Assembly (NCBI GenBank): GCA_900541335.1
Contig: UQJC01000015.1
Coordinates: forward strand, 1 to 43,825
Reading direction: 5' to 3'
DNA length: 43,825 nucleotides
DNA from: an uncultured Prevotella sp.
GTDB taxonomy: Bacteria > Bacteroidota > Bacteroidia > Bacteroidales > Bacteroidaceae
Both the position numbers and the translations under genes were made by a program. Shown piece by piece: positions 33,968 to 42,855 of the stretch (position 1 is the first letter of the stretch; every line of letters begins with the position of its first letter). The notes under the pieces were generated by a model that worked only from the letters and a program-made list of their open reading frames with translations, was not told the origin of the DNA and made no database searches.

Positions 33968-36900
33968 TTACATCATGACCTTGCGACCATCACTAGTGAT
34001 GTAGATGCCGTGTGTCGGACGGAGTACGCGGCGACCTTGCAGGTCGTAGTAACGAACTTCGCGTTCAGCAGGAACGACTTCTGTGCCTTCAATAGCAGTT
34101 TGAACATCGAGTTTTTCGAATATCCAAATAGATGCTCCCCAGTTCTTCGGCTTAAGAATGATGTTTTCTTTCCAAGAGTTGGGGTTTGTGTACCAGCTGT
34201 AAGTATCCGTAGCGTCAATGATGGCAATGCCCTTATTGCCTTCGTCGGTAGTGATTTCTTCAAGTTTCCACTTGTAGGAAGCACCCGTCAAGACGTTGAC
34301 ACTTTCTTTGCTCTCATTGACAAGTGCTTGCTTGCCGTTGCTCTTGTTGGTAATGTTGACTGTGCCGTCCGCATTTTTCTTGAAGCTCCAGTAGAACTTT
34401 TCGTCACCCGTAGTCAGTTTACGAGGGGCAATGCTTCCGTTGGTACTGATGGTAGCGCAGTATTCTTTGAAGTGTGCGTTGCGGATGACGTAGTAGTATG
34501 CTTCGGAAATGCCGTCAGTAACTGAGGTACGCGGCATTGCTAGGAACTGATTGTAGAGGTCGAGATACTTTATGTAGACCTCTTCTGTAATGTTACCTTG
34601 CTTCAGAGCAGCTGAGGCAGGTGTCAAAACCTGGTTAGCGAGGAAGTCAAGAGCTTCCTGAGTGGGTTGACCGTATTCGCCAGGAGCGGCTGTTGTTATT
34701 ACCTTTTGTCCCTTCTTTACGAGACCCTCAAGTTGGGACGTAAAGTCTGTAACTTCGCGAATGTACCACGTGCCAGCTTTGCAGAGTGCATCGTCAGCAT
34801 TGGTCTTGATATAACCTGTGAAATCAGCAAAGAAGCGTACAGGGGCGGAAGCGTAGTTGTTGGTAGCTGAGATGACTACTGCACCAGGTACATAGTTATA
34901 CTTGCCAGAAGGTTTGGTAGCTTGGTCTATGCGGAGTGTGGTACCCGTTTGACCGAGTTGTACAAATCCACCGTTGTTCGTAGGCATTGTTACTTGGAGC
35001 TTTGTGCTTACATTGACAAGCTTGTAACCACCTTCCGTCTTGACAAACTGCCAGAGTTCTTCGGGCTCGGTCTGCGGTGTGTAGTGGAAGCGAAGTTTGC
35101 TATCAGCTGCATAAACCGTTGAGCCGATGTACTTAGCCTTGTAGTAAGAAGAAGCAGATACGAGCTGATAGGTTTTGCCAGCTTCGGGCTGTACGATGGG
35201 AGCCTTCTTGTATGCGGCAATTGCCTTGTTGATTTGCTCAGCTTGAGCGGCATCTTCCGTAATTTTTTCTCCTTCGTTTACAGCCGTTTCGAGTTGTTTG
35301 TAAGCTTCAGCTGAAGGATAACCTATGCCGCCCGGAATTGAAGCGGCAAGGAGGGCTTTGGCTTCTTCGATAGCAAGTTGGCCAGCAGTCTTTTCTTCGG
35401 GAAGAATGTAATGCTTAGCATAGTTGAATTCAAGCAACTCGAGAATTTCGTCGTGGCTTTGCAAACGCTTGTAGAAGCTTGTCCAATCTTTTGATTCTGC
35501 AGGTAACCAACCCGTTTCGCTTACAGCTAAGAGACGGGGGAAAAGTTGGTATTCGAGTTGCTCGTTGTTGGAGCAAGTCTCGGTCCACATATTGGCCTGT
35601 ACGCCTAAACAGTAGTTTTCGCGACCCTTCAAGGCACCCACAGGATTAATGTTGTATGCATCTTCTACTGTATTGACATGACCGGGACCCCAACCACCTT
35701 GGTATCCTTCATTGATATCAGCCTGGTTTTCGGGAATCTGCATCCAGTCAATGTAAAGGTCTTGGTAGGGGACCACAATGCTCTTGAAGCCCTTGTCGGC
35801 TGCCTGTGCACTGTGACCGATGCTGTTCCAAGCCATAATGATGGGCTTTACCTTGTTGTCCGCTTTCCAGTGTTTCAGCAATTCATCCCATACGACGATA
35901 TCTTTGCCAAATTCTTTCTTCAAATAGAGTCCCAATTCTTCAACTAGCCAAGACTGGAGTTCTTCAACTCCCTTCAATCCTTCGTCCTTGACGCGCTTGA
36001 GGCAGTCTGCATTGGTCGCCCATTGCTCAGTGGGGCATTCGTCACCACCAATGTGAATCTGCGGATAGGGGAATACTTCAGCAACATGGCGAAGCACACA
36101 CTTGAGGAAGTCAACGGTTTCGTCGCGACCTATGTTGAGTACATCGTGTGAGATGCCACCGTCGATACGCACTTCGTATTTACGTGTAGAGTCGCACGAG
36201 AACTGCGGGTAGGAAGCTACAGCTGCCACCATGTGACCCGGAAGGTCGATTTCAGGAATAATTTCAATATGGCGTGCCTTGGCATAGGCAACGATTTCAC
36301 GTAAATCGTCTAGGCTATACCACATGCCGCGTCCGTATTCAGTATCGTCGAAGAACTTGTTGGGGCCGTCGAAGCAAGCGAATGAGCCCTTACGGATGCT
36401 ACCCACTTCGGTGAGAAGGGGGTATTCGGGAATTTCAATACGCCAGCCCTGGTCATCGGTCAAGTGCCAGTGGAAGCGGTTCATTTTATAGGAAGCCATG
36501 ATGTCGAGGATGCGCTTCACTTCGCGCTTGTCAAAGAAGTGACGGGCAATGTCGAGCATAAATCCGCGGTGGCCCAGTTGAGGCTGATCTTTGATTTCAA
36601 GGCAAGGTAATACCCACTTTGCTTCCTTTACTAATTGCTTTCCATAGATCGCGTTCGGTAAAAGTTGCTTCAGCGTCTGGAGGGCATAGAAGAAACCGGT
36701 GCTGTCGGCGGCAGTAATTTTCACTCCTTCGCCTTCCTTGATGGTCAGGGTGTAGGCTTCATGTGCGAGCTTTTCATCTTGAGCCAAGGTGATAGCGGCC
36801 TGGGTGGCAGATTGATTCGTGTAAGTCAGCTCATGCCCCATCGTAGCCTTAAGTTGTGCAGCAAACTCTTTGCCATAGCGAAGGGTGATGTCATCGCATG

Positions 36901-37513
36901 CAATGAAATGAGTTAAGGAGTTGACAGAGACTTCACCTTTACCTTCCTTCAACATTTTGGGGTAGGGGATGAGTGCATATTTCGGCAACTTACTTTCCCA
37001 TTCTTCAAGTGAAACAAATTGAAAAGCATTGCCTGCATCACTGGCATTATCCCACAGACCAAGGCGTTTGCCTAAACCAGCTCCCTGCCATTGGTTCATG
37101 TAAACCTGGGCGTTCGCTTTGGGAGAGAGATTCCAACCCTCGGGATAAGTGGTATTGGTGTTGGCACTCCAAACAAAGCGCGTATTAGATGAAGTGGGAG
37201 CCTTGGCAGCGTGAAACATACCCTCTTTTTGGGTGGTCGTAGTGTATAGTTTCATGCCGTTCTTCGAGGTCAAAGTGTAACCTTCGGCTTCGTTTCCTTC
37301 GATTTTCCATAATTGTGCGTCGCTTGCCATGGCTGATGCGGTTAATACTTCCGCACCGTCGGCTTTCGCTTCCAGCACGTTGTTTCCATTTAAAAAACGT
37401 AGCAAGTACCAGGTGACTTGATCACCAGAGCTGATGGTCGGAGGCGTGGCACCTGTCGCAGAAAGGCAGGTTGCTACGGTGAGAACCATGAGTGAAAGTA
37501 ATTTTTTAAACAT
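33968..37513 (-). CDS. Large GH20 beta-N-acetylhexosaminidase, exported
   Basis: The 1181-residue protein has a signal peptide (MFKKLLSLMVLTVATCLSAT). An N-terminal ricin/lectin-like module (about 25-175) follows, then the GH20 N-terminal domain (about 180-310) and the catalytic barrel (about 315-680). The barrel has GHRGFMLDIARHFFDKREV and the catalytic Asp-Glu pair in HIGGDECPTEQW near 490. A FIVAR-like helical module near 700-760, a second lectin-like module and a C-terminus with YYDLQGRRVLRPTHGIYIT follow. That end resembles the sorting-type tails of Prevotella exported proteins. It likely removes terminal GlcNAc or GalNAc from host glycans such as mucin. It is a single gene with its own promoter and terminator. 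Confidence 0.93.
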   Translation of the reverse strand: MFKKLLSLMVLTVATCLSATGATPPTISSGDQVTWYLLRFLNGNNVLEAKADGAEVLTASAMASDAQLWKIEGNEAEGYTLTSKNGMKLYTTTTQKEGMFHAAKAPTSSNTRFVWSANTNTTYPEGWNLSPKANAQVYMNQWQGAGLGKRLGLWDNASDAGNAFQFVSLEEWESKLPKYALIPYPKMLKEGKGEVSVNSLTHFIACDDITLRYGKEFAAQLKATMGHELTYTNQSATQAAITLAQDEKLAHEAYTLTIKEGEGVKITAADSTGFFYALQTLKQLLPNAIYGKQLVKEAKWVLPCLEIKDQPQLGHRGFMLDIARHFFDKREVKRILDIMASYKMNRFHWHLTDDQGWRIEIPEYPLLTEVGSIRKGSFACFDGPNKFFDDTEYGRGMWYSLDDLREIVAYAKARHIEIIPEIDLPGHMVAAVASYPQFSCDSTRKYEVRIDGGISHDVLNIGRDETVDFLKCVLRHVAEVFPYPQIHIGGDECPTEQWATNADCLKRVKDEGLKGVEELQSWLVEELGLYLKKEFGKDIVVWDELLKHWKADNKVKPIIMAWNSIGHSAQAADKGFKSIVVPYQDLYIDWMQIPENQADINEGYQGGWGPGHVNTVEDAYNINPVGALKGRENYCLGVQANMWTETCSNNEQLEYQLFPRLLAVSETGWLPAESKDWTSFYKRLQSHDEILELLEFNYAKHYILPEEKTAGQLAIEEAKALLAASIPGGIGYPSAEAYKQLETAVNEGEKITEDAAQAEQINKAIAAYKKAPIVQPEAGKTYQLVSASSYYKAKYIGSTVYAADSKLRFHYTPQTEPEELWQFVKTEGGYKLVNVSTKLQVTMPTNNGGFVQLGQTGTTLRIDQATKPSGKYNYVPGAVVISATNNYASAPVRFFADFTGYIKTNADDALCKAGTWYIREVTDFTSQLEGLVKKGQKVITTAAPGEYGQPTQEALDFLANQVLTPASAALKQGNITEEVYIKYLDLYNQFLAMPRTSVTDGISEAYYYVIRNAHFKEYCATISTNGSIAPRKLTTGDEKFYWSFKKNADGTVNITNKSNGKQALVNESKESVNVLTGASYKWKLEEITTDEGNKGIAIIDATDTYSWYTNPNSWKENIILKPKNWGASIWIFEKLDVQTAIEGTEVVPAEREVRYYDLQGRRVLRPTHGIYITSDGRKVMM

Positions 37514-37624
37514 AGTAATTATAAGGATTGAGTTAGGTATATGTCAAAGAAGAAACAGATATATGGGAAGGCTAGTATCTGTGATTCTTGTGGTTAACGG
37601 ACGGTCTTTCTTCGTCTTTAAGGG

Positions 37625-37632
37625 CAAAGGTA
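37625..37632 (-). promoter_or_regulatory. -7 box of the hexosaminidase promoter
   Basis: TACCTTTG on the minus strand matches TAnnTTTG, about 110 bases before the gene's start codon. The upstream box is not clear. Confidence 0.45.
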
Positions 37633-37700
37633 AATGATTTCCTATAGAATAAAAAATATCTGTTGGGATATTTAACTTACAGACCTCTAAAGCATATAAA

Positions 37701-37727
37701 AAGCCACTTCGAAAGAGGAAGTGGCTT
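37701..37727. terminator. Hairpin, AAGCCACTTC stem
   Basis: AAGCCACTTC (37701-37710) pairs perfectly with GAAGTGGCTT (37718-37727). A four-T run follows on the plus strand and TTTATATG on the minus strand. No gene that it would end is clear. It may end a transcript coming from the minus side (37728-38002). Confidence 0.6.
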
Positions 37728-37997
37728 TTCTATAAGTTGTTGATAATTAGTTGTTCATAGATTATTGCGTCATTGTGCCGTAGTTTTTTGATTCTGTAAG
37801 AAGTATAACGGGCTATGCGGCGGCTCTCTTGATAAAAGAGGTGGAGCCGTAGTAGGTTGTCGTATCCTTCTTGGTGAAAAATATCAGTTGGGTAGCTGAT
37901 GAAAAGAGTATGAGTTGAGGAGTGTAGAGTCGTTTTGTTGAATGCGGGATAGAGAAGATGCAAGGATAGGAGTGAGGGCTTGCTGTTGAGAGATGAG
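37728..37997 (-). other. Stretch without a certain gene
   Basis: A minus-strand frame of 90 codons (stop at 37730, TTG start at 38002) covers this stretch and ends at the hairpin 37701-37727. The C-terminal part reads YTSYRIKKLRHNDAII, which has a protein-like look, but the start and the Ser/His/Leu-rich N-terminus do not. A small hairpin, GGCT-CTCTT with AAGAG-AGCC, lies inside. It could be a short gene, a remnant or a non-coding RNA. Confidence 0.25.
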
Positions 37998-38384
37998 CTC
38001 AAACATCGTTCGCTTGAATAGCTTTCAATCGTTGGGACGCCTCAAACATTGTTCGTTTGAATAGCTTTCAATCGTTGGGACACCTCAAACATTGCTTGTT
38101 CGAATAGCTTTCAATCGTTGGGACGCCTCAAACATTGTTTGTTCGAATAGCTTTCAATTGTTGAGATGGCTTCAAACATTGCTTGCTCGAATAGCTTTCA
38201 ATCATTGGGATACCTCAAACATCGCTTGTTCGAATAGCTTTCAATCGTTGGAATAACTCAAACATTGCTTGTTCGATAGGTTCTCAATCGTTGGGATACC
38301 ACAAACATCGCCTGTACGACAGATTCTCAATTGTTTAGATGACTCAAACATCGTTTGTGCGGCAGGTCCTCAACTATTGAGATA
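37998..38384. repeat. 43-base tandem repeat, nine units
   Basis: Units begin near 37998, 38041, 38084, 38127, 38170, 38214, 38257, 38300 and 38343. Each opens with CTCAAACAT or a close variant and contains AATAGCTTTCAATCGTTGGGA in the better-kept copies. The last three units are more diverged. The units follow one another without spacers, so this is not a CRISPR array. No gene lies inside. Bases 38385-38537 show nothing else. Confidence 0.9.
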
Positions 38385-38537
38385 ATATATGCGTCCTACA
38401 GATTGACTCTTCGCTAGCTTTTGGGGTGCACCTATGTGACGGTGTGTAGAATCAGAAAATGTGGAACAAATACCTAGCTTTATTCGGGTAATGGAGCTGG
38501 TTATATAAAAGTCAATACCGACTCGTATGTTTTAGCC

Positions 38538-38792
38538 TTATGATTGGATCAATTTATCGTAAACGGGAAGGGTTGTGACACCGTGCTTGGCAAAAGTCTC
38601 TGCGATAAAGGCTTGCTGTTCGGCATTGATGTTCTTTTCTCCATTTTTCATGCGGTAATAAAGCCCTTTTCCAAAATGGGCAACCAAATCTTGTTTAATG
38701 GCTGAAGCGACTGAGGTGTTGACATCGTCGTAGATGTTTGTCATGCCCTGAGCTAAAAGTTCGTGGGGCTTGTTTTCGTTTTGTGTATTCAT
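38538..38792 (-). CDS. Small hypothetical protein
   Basis: The 84-residue protein is charged and mostly helical, with a good ATG start and normal composition. Its middle (KQDLVAHFGKGLYYRMKNGE, then INAEQQAFIAETFAKHGVT) might form two or three helices as in small DNA-binding proteins, but I do not recognise a family. It lies alone between the tandem repeat and yitT. No clear promoter or terminator is seen, though TACTTTCG on the minus strand at 38825-38818 is one base from the -7 consensus. Confidence 0.6.
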   Translation of the reverse strand: MNTQNENKPHELLAQGMTNIYDDVNTSVASAIKQDLVAHFGKGLYYRMKNGEKNINAEQQAFIAETFAKHGVTTLPVYDKLIQS

Positions 38793-39046
38793 CTGATGAG
38801 GTTTGTAATATGTGAACGCGAAAGTACGAAAAAGTTTTGAGGGTTGTCCGAACGAACCCTTGGTAATTATATTGGGGCTATGTGGCAGAACCTGAAAGTG
38901 AAGGTAGGGAAGTGTGCTGACAGTAATTATTGACGAAGGTGTAAGTAGTGCTTTTGCTCATCTGAATATTAAGTGCATAATCGTTTGCTATGAGACAGAT
39001 AAATATGTATGGAAACGCTATTTTTATATCAGTTTTTTAGAAAAAG

Positions 39047-39078
39047 GTTGTCGGAATGGGGGAATTCACCTACTTTTG
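39047..39078 (+). promoter_or_regulatory. Promoter of the YitT-type gene
   Basis: GTTG (39047-39050), 20 bases and TACTTTTG (39071-39078). The leader would be about 160 bases up to ATG 39244, with no recognised riboswitch in it. The rest of 38793-39046 holds nothing I can support. Confidence 0.5.
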
Positions 39079-39243
39079 TGAGATATTGATACTTTGAGCG
39101 TATTCGGCATATTGCTGGTAGTAAATTATAACGTCGCGGCGTATAAACGTGGTGAGTAATATTGCGAGGCAATGCGTTAAGTTAAGGTGTATGTCACATT
39201 GAAGAAACAGCGCGGATACGTGTAACCCATCATTCGTAACGCT

Positions 39244-40206
39244 ATGAAGCAAACCATTTTGTCTTGGGTCAACATCTTTGTAGGATGTACCATTATGGCC
39301 GCTGGATTTGTGTTTTTCATAAATCCTTACAACATTGTACCCGGCGGTGTGTACGGAGCTAGTATCGTGCTCCATAATCTGTTCCCCTCTATTCAGGTCG
39401 GAACTTTTGGTTATATGTTTGATGTTCCGCTGTTGATTATTTCAGTTTTGGCCTTAGGTTCTAAACTAGGTGGGCGAACTATTGCTGCTGCACTTACCAC
39501 GCCTTTTATTATGAATGCCATCTCGTGGCTGGTTTACCCTAATGAAGCAGCCTTGCACTCACTGGATCCTGCACAATTATTAGGCGGAACCATGAATCTT
39601 TCAGATCACTTGATGCTTAGTACCTTGATGGGTGCAACGGTTATCGGTCTAGGTGAAGGTATAGTGATACGTAACCAGGCGACAACGGGGGGGAGTGATA
39701 TCGTGGCAATGATTTTGCAGAAGTTTGCGCACATCAAGTTCTCTAATGCTATCCTAATGGTCGACGGTGTTGTTGTTGGTTTTGGCTTGTTGGTGATAGG
39801 TTTTGGACTTGGTGCCCCCGATGATGTATCACAAAATTCTTGGCATCTCTCTTTCTATTCGCTTGTTGCAATCTTTGTAACTTCTAGAGTGTTGGCACGT
39901 GTGATTAATGGAGCGAAGAATGATAAGCTTCTCTTTGTAATCAGTGATAAGAAGCTCGATGATTTACATCATTATATTTTAGTTGAACTCGATCGCACAG
40001 CTACGCGCATTAAAAGCAGCGGACTTTATACGGGTGCTGATAAAGAAATGATTTTTTTGGTTGTGAGCTATAAGGAGGTCGCAGGTATTAAACTGATGAT
40101 TAAACAGGCAGACCCAAAAGCTTTTGTGGTAGTTACCGATGCCTATGATACTTTTGGGGAAGGTTGGAAACAGCTTCCTGACAAGGGTGAGGTTCATCCC
40201 GAATAA
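39244..40206 (+). CDS. YitT family membrane protein
   Basis: The 320-residue protein has five or six membrane segments in the first 220 residues, with the family motif FINPYNIVPGGVYGASIVLH near 22 and GIVIRNQATTGGSDIVA near 138. A soluble C-terminal DUF2179 domain follows near 230-310 (KLDDLHHYILVELDRTATRI, then EMIFLVVSYKEVAGIK). The role of this conserved family is not established; it may be a transporter. It has its own promoter and a strong terminator. Confidence 0.9.
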   Translation: MKQTILSWVNIFVGCTIMAAGFVFFINPYNIVPGGVYGASIVLHNLFPSIQVGTFGYMFDVPLLIISVLALGSKLGGRTIAAALTTPFIMNAISWLVYPNEAALHSLDPAQLLGGTMNLSDHLMLSTLMGATVIGLGEGIVIRNQATTGGSDIVAMILQKFAHIKFSNAILMVDGVVVGFGLLVIGFGLGAPDDVSQNSWHLSFYSLVAIFVTSRVLARVINGAKNDKLLFVISDKKLDDLHHYILVELDRTATRIKSSGLYTGADKEMIFLVVSYKEVAGIKLMIKQADPKAFVVVTDAYDTFGEGWKQLPDKGEVHPE

Positions 40207-40224
40207 GTATTTCTTTTCTGATAG

Positions 40225-40292
40225 AAAAAGACGCTGTCACTTTAAATCGAACGGTTTTTACAACGTTCGTGCGAAGTGACAGCGTCTTTTTT
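40225..40292. terminator. Terminator between yitT and the minus-strand outer-membrane gene
   Basis: An A-rich arm with AAGACGCTGTCACTT (40228-40242) pairs with AAGTGACAGCGTCTT (40274-40288), with an inner CGAACG/CGTTCG stem, and is followed by a T run. It lies between convergent genes and works for both. Confidence 0.9.
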
Positions 40293-40328
40293 TATGAAAG
40301 TATCAGTATTTCGGGTAGGCTTGTCGTA

Positions 40329-41576
40329 TTAAAGAAATTTCTTGATAAGGAAACTCGGACAAGCACGCAAGTAGATGCCAGCTGAAAAGTTTATTGTATT
40401 TTTTTGTGGAGTCCATCCAGATTCTGGTGTAAAGGACTGAGTGGCAAATTGGTTGAGTATATCGGCGTGAATCCCCCAGCTAAATCCTTTGCCCAAGTTT
40501 TGCGCATATTCGACATGTGCTGTTAGTGATTGAGGCTTGTCTAAGATTAGTCCCGGTGTGTGGATGCTCATTGCACCAAAGAGTGGATTACCAAATATAC
40601 TGACAAAGTCCTTGCACCACCAATATCCGAGAGAGGTCTGGAAGCGCCATAATTGTAGCGTTGCTTTGCTATGGAAACCATAGCCTCGGTCAAAGGGGAG
40701 TCCGTCGCCTGCCTGTTGTCCGAAATAAACTCCAGAGGTTTCGAGTCGAAGGGAGGAGTGCGGGCAGCGGATACGTAGCGGGGTCTGAACACCAACCCCC
40801 GCAGCGGCATTTAACCAAGTCTTGATTGTGCGATCTCCTGCTGCTTGGTTAATTTCCCCTCCTCGGTGTTGAAATACGGCTTGAACTGGAATATACCATT
40901 GCCAACTAGCCCCTTTGCGTGAGGGACGAATACGTGTGCTGAGGCCGAAACTGAATGATTCCTGGCCTTTGTCATTCTCAAAGATAAAGCTTTCCCAGTT
41001 TACCCAGGCATCCAGGCGGATGGGAGAGCAGTCCCACAGAACTTGTACACCTGTTTCTGGGTCAGCACTGAGATTTAGCTCGTTATTATAAAGTGGTTCG
41101 ATAAGTCCATGATTAGTTTTACCGTGAAGTGTGCCTAAGAGAATGTTTAGTTGGGGAGTCAGTTGTAGATTGGCGCGAAAGATCGGAACGCAATGAAACC
41201 CATCTTGTGTGGCATGTCCTTTCCAATTAGCAAGTTTGCTGTAATTGAAATTGGGGTATTTGTGTGCTCCCCAAAAGTGTAGTGCATGGGCTCCTGCTTC
41301 AATTTTTAGATTGCGAAGCGGCTGGTAAGATAGAGTGGGATCCATCCAGATGCCTGGTAAGGTATAGCCTTTAACTAGCTTACTCTTGTATTCGTTGTTA
41401 CGTAGAAAGGGCATGAAGTCAATGCAGACTCTTAGCTCACCTTTATCCTCTGGAATAATTTGTACAGTTTGTGAAGCGTTATATAGAAGCGAATCCATTT
41501 GAGCGTATGCTCTTGAGGAAAGGTTGGGGGTGGTTGTGATGAGAAATGCAATCAGAAGTAATAGGAGGTGTCTCAT
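40329..41576 (-). CDS. Predicted outer-membrane beta-barrel protein, function unknown
   Basis: The 415-residue protein starts MRHLLLLLIAFLITTTPN, a signal peptide ending near AYAQ. The rest is rich in alternating aromatic strands (for example SWQWYIPVQAVFQHRGGEIN and GFSWGIHADILNQFATQSF), as in outer-membrane barrels. An open frame 13 codons upstream (to 41615) is rejected because the ATG at 41576 begins the signal peptide directly. I do not recognise a named family. It lies back to back with the str operon and ends at a shared terminator. Confidence 0.75.
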   Translation of the reverse strand: MRHLLLLLIAFLITTTPNLSSRAYAQMDSLLYNASQTVQIIPEDKGELRVCIDFMPFLRNNEYKSKLVKGYTLPGIWMDPTLSYQPLRNLKIEAGAHALHFWGAHKYPNFNYSKLANWKGHATQDGFHCVPIFRANLQLTPQLNILLGTLHGKTNHGLIEPLYNNELNLSADPETGVQVLWDCSPIRLDAWVNWESFIFENDKGQESFSFGLSTRIRPSRKGASWQWYIPVQAVFQHRGGEINQAAGDRTIKTWLNAAAGVGVQTPLRIRCPHSSLRLETSGVYFGQQAGDGLPFDRGYGFHSKATLQLWRFQTSLGYWWCKDFVSIFGNPLFGAMSIHTPGLILDKPQSLTAHVEYAQNLGKGFSWGIHADILNQFATQSFTPESGWTPQKNTINFSAGIYLRACPSFLIKKFL

Positions 41577-41714
41577 TGGATTATGTACGTTGTTTTGGCG
41601 CGCAAAATTGGGCATTTCTTTGTGAGCGAACGATTTTTGCTAGATGAAACCTGTATTTTGGTTGAAAAACTTCTTTTGAAAGTGTGTTTTTTGTCTGAAG
41701 ACCGTGTTTTTCTG

Positions 41715-41745
41715 TTTGGCAGTCGGATAAAAGTTTGTATCTTTG
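41715..41745 (+). promoter_or_regulatory. Promoter of the str operon (rpsL-rpsG-fusA)
   Basis: TTTG (41715-41718), 19 bases, and TATCTTTG (41738-41745) match the Bacteroidetes consensus exactly. Transcription would start near 41752, about 75 bases before rpsL. Confidence 0.75.
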
Positions 41746-41825
41746 CCGCCCGAAAGGTGTATTATGCGCTTTCGACTCGTATCCAGAATACAACAATACA
41801 ACATATAACAAATAAAAAATCAACA

Positions 41826-42209
41826 ATGCCTACTATTCAACAATTGGTAAGAAAGGGCAGAAATGTAGCAGCAGACAAGAGTAAGTCTCCTGCTTTGGAT
41901 TCTTGCCCCCAGCGTCGTGGCGTTTGTGTGCGTGTGTATACTACCACGCCTAAGAAGCCTAACTCAGCAATGCGTAAGGTTGCTCGTGTTCGTTTGACGA
42001 ACTCTAAGGAAGTTAACTCTTACATTCCGGGTGAAGGTCACAACTTGCAGGAGCACAGCATCGTGTTGGTGCGTGGTGGTCGTGTAAAAGACCTTCCGGG
42101 TGTGCGTTATCACATCGTTCGCGGTACGCTGGATACTGCAGGTGTAGCTAACCGTACGCAGCGTCGTTCTAAGTATGGTGCTAAGCGTCCTAAGGCTGCT
42201 AAGAAGTAA
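41826..42209 (+). CDS. rpsL: Small ribosomal subunit protein uS12
   Basis: The 127-residue protein sits at the decoding centre. It begins MPTIQQLVRKGRNVAADKSK and has the conserved VYTTTPKKPNSAMRKVAR and GRVKDLPGVRYHIVRG loops. Lys is present at both sites where streptomycin-resistance changes usually occur, so wild-type sensitivity is expected at this gene. An upstream open frame reaches to 41568 but has no S12 similarity. It is first in the operon. Confidence 0.98.
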   Translation: MPTIQQLVRKGRNVAADKSKSPALDSCPQRRGVCVRVYTTTPKKPNSAMRKVARVRLTNSKEVNSYIPGEGHNLQEHSIVLVRGGRVKDLPGVRYHIVRGTLDTAGVANRTQRRSKYGAKRPKAAKK

Positions 42210-42220
42210 GTAACTGGAGT

Positions 42221-42272
42221 CGGAGACGTAAGTAAAGCTCTCTGAACTTTACTTGCATCTCCGCATTTTTTA
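42221..42272 (+). terminator. Hairpin between rpsL and rpsG
   Basis: A stem of about 17 bp (42221-42237 with 42247-42263, one G-U and one C-A mismatch) is followed by CATTTTTTATT. It looks like an intrinsic terminator within the operon and could lower rpsG-fusA relative to rpsL. Confidence 0.65.
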
Positions 42273-42358
42273 TTCATTGGTTTGCATGCGGTTGAGTAAA
42301 CATCCTAATGAGGAGTTGAAGACTATATTGCAGCCCCAACAAATCAAACTAACTCAAA

Positions 42359-42835
42359 ATGAGAAAAGCAAAACCTAAAAAGCGTGTGATTCTTCCCGAT
42401 CCCGTATTCGGTGATCAGAAGGTGTCTAAGTTTGTTAACCACTTGATGTATGATGGTAAGAAGAGCATTTCTTACGAAATCTTCTACAAGGCTCTTGAGC
42501 TCGTGGGTGAGAAGATGAAAGATCAGGAAAAGAGTGCTCTGGAAATCTGGAAGATTGCCTTGGATAAGGTGACTCCTCAGGTGGAGGTTAAGAGCCGTCG
42601 TATTGGTGGTGCTACTTTCCAGGTACCTACTGAAATCCGTGCTGATCGTAAGGAGTCTGTATCTATGAAGAATATGATCAACTTCGCTCGTAAGCGTGGT
42701 GGTAAGACCATGGCTGATAAGCTTGCAGCTGAGATCATGGATGCATTCAACGAGCAGGGTGGTGCCTTCAAGCGTAAGGAAGACATGCACCGTATGGCTG
42801 AGGCTAACCGCGCATTCGCACACTTTAGATTCTAA
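42359..42835 (+). CDS. rpsG: Small ribosomal subunit protein uS7
   Basis: The 158-residue protein binds 16S rRNA and starts assembly of the 30S head. It shows KRVILPDPVFGDQKVSKFVN near 9-28, LDKVTPQVEVKSRRIGGATF near 76 and HRMAEANRAFAHFRF at the end. It lies 149 bases after rpsL and 20 before fusA. Confidence 0.98.
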   Translation: MRKAKPKKRVILPDPVFGDQKVSKFVNHLMYDGKKSISYEIFYKALELVGEKMKDQEKSALEIWKIALDKVTPQVEVKSRRIGGATFQVPTEIRADRKESVSMKNMINFARKRGGKTMADKLAAEIMDAFNEQGGAFKRKEDMHRMAEANRAFAHFRF

Positions 42836-42855
42836 TTTTAGCGCTACAATAACTA

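Noticed and set aside
37998..38384. CRISPR array
   Set aside because: Units of 43 bases follow each other directly without unique spacers, and no cas genes are present.
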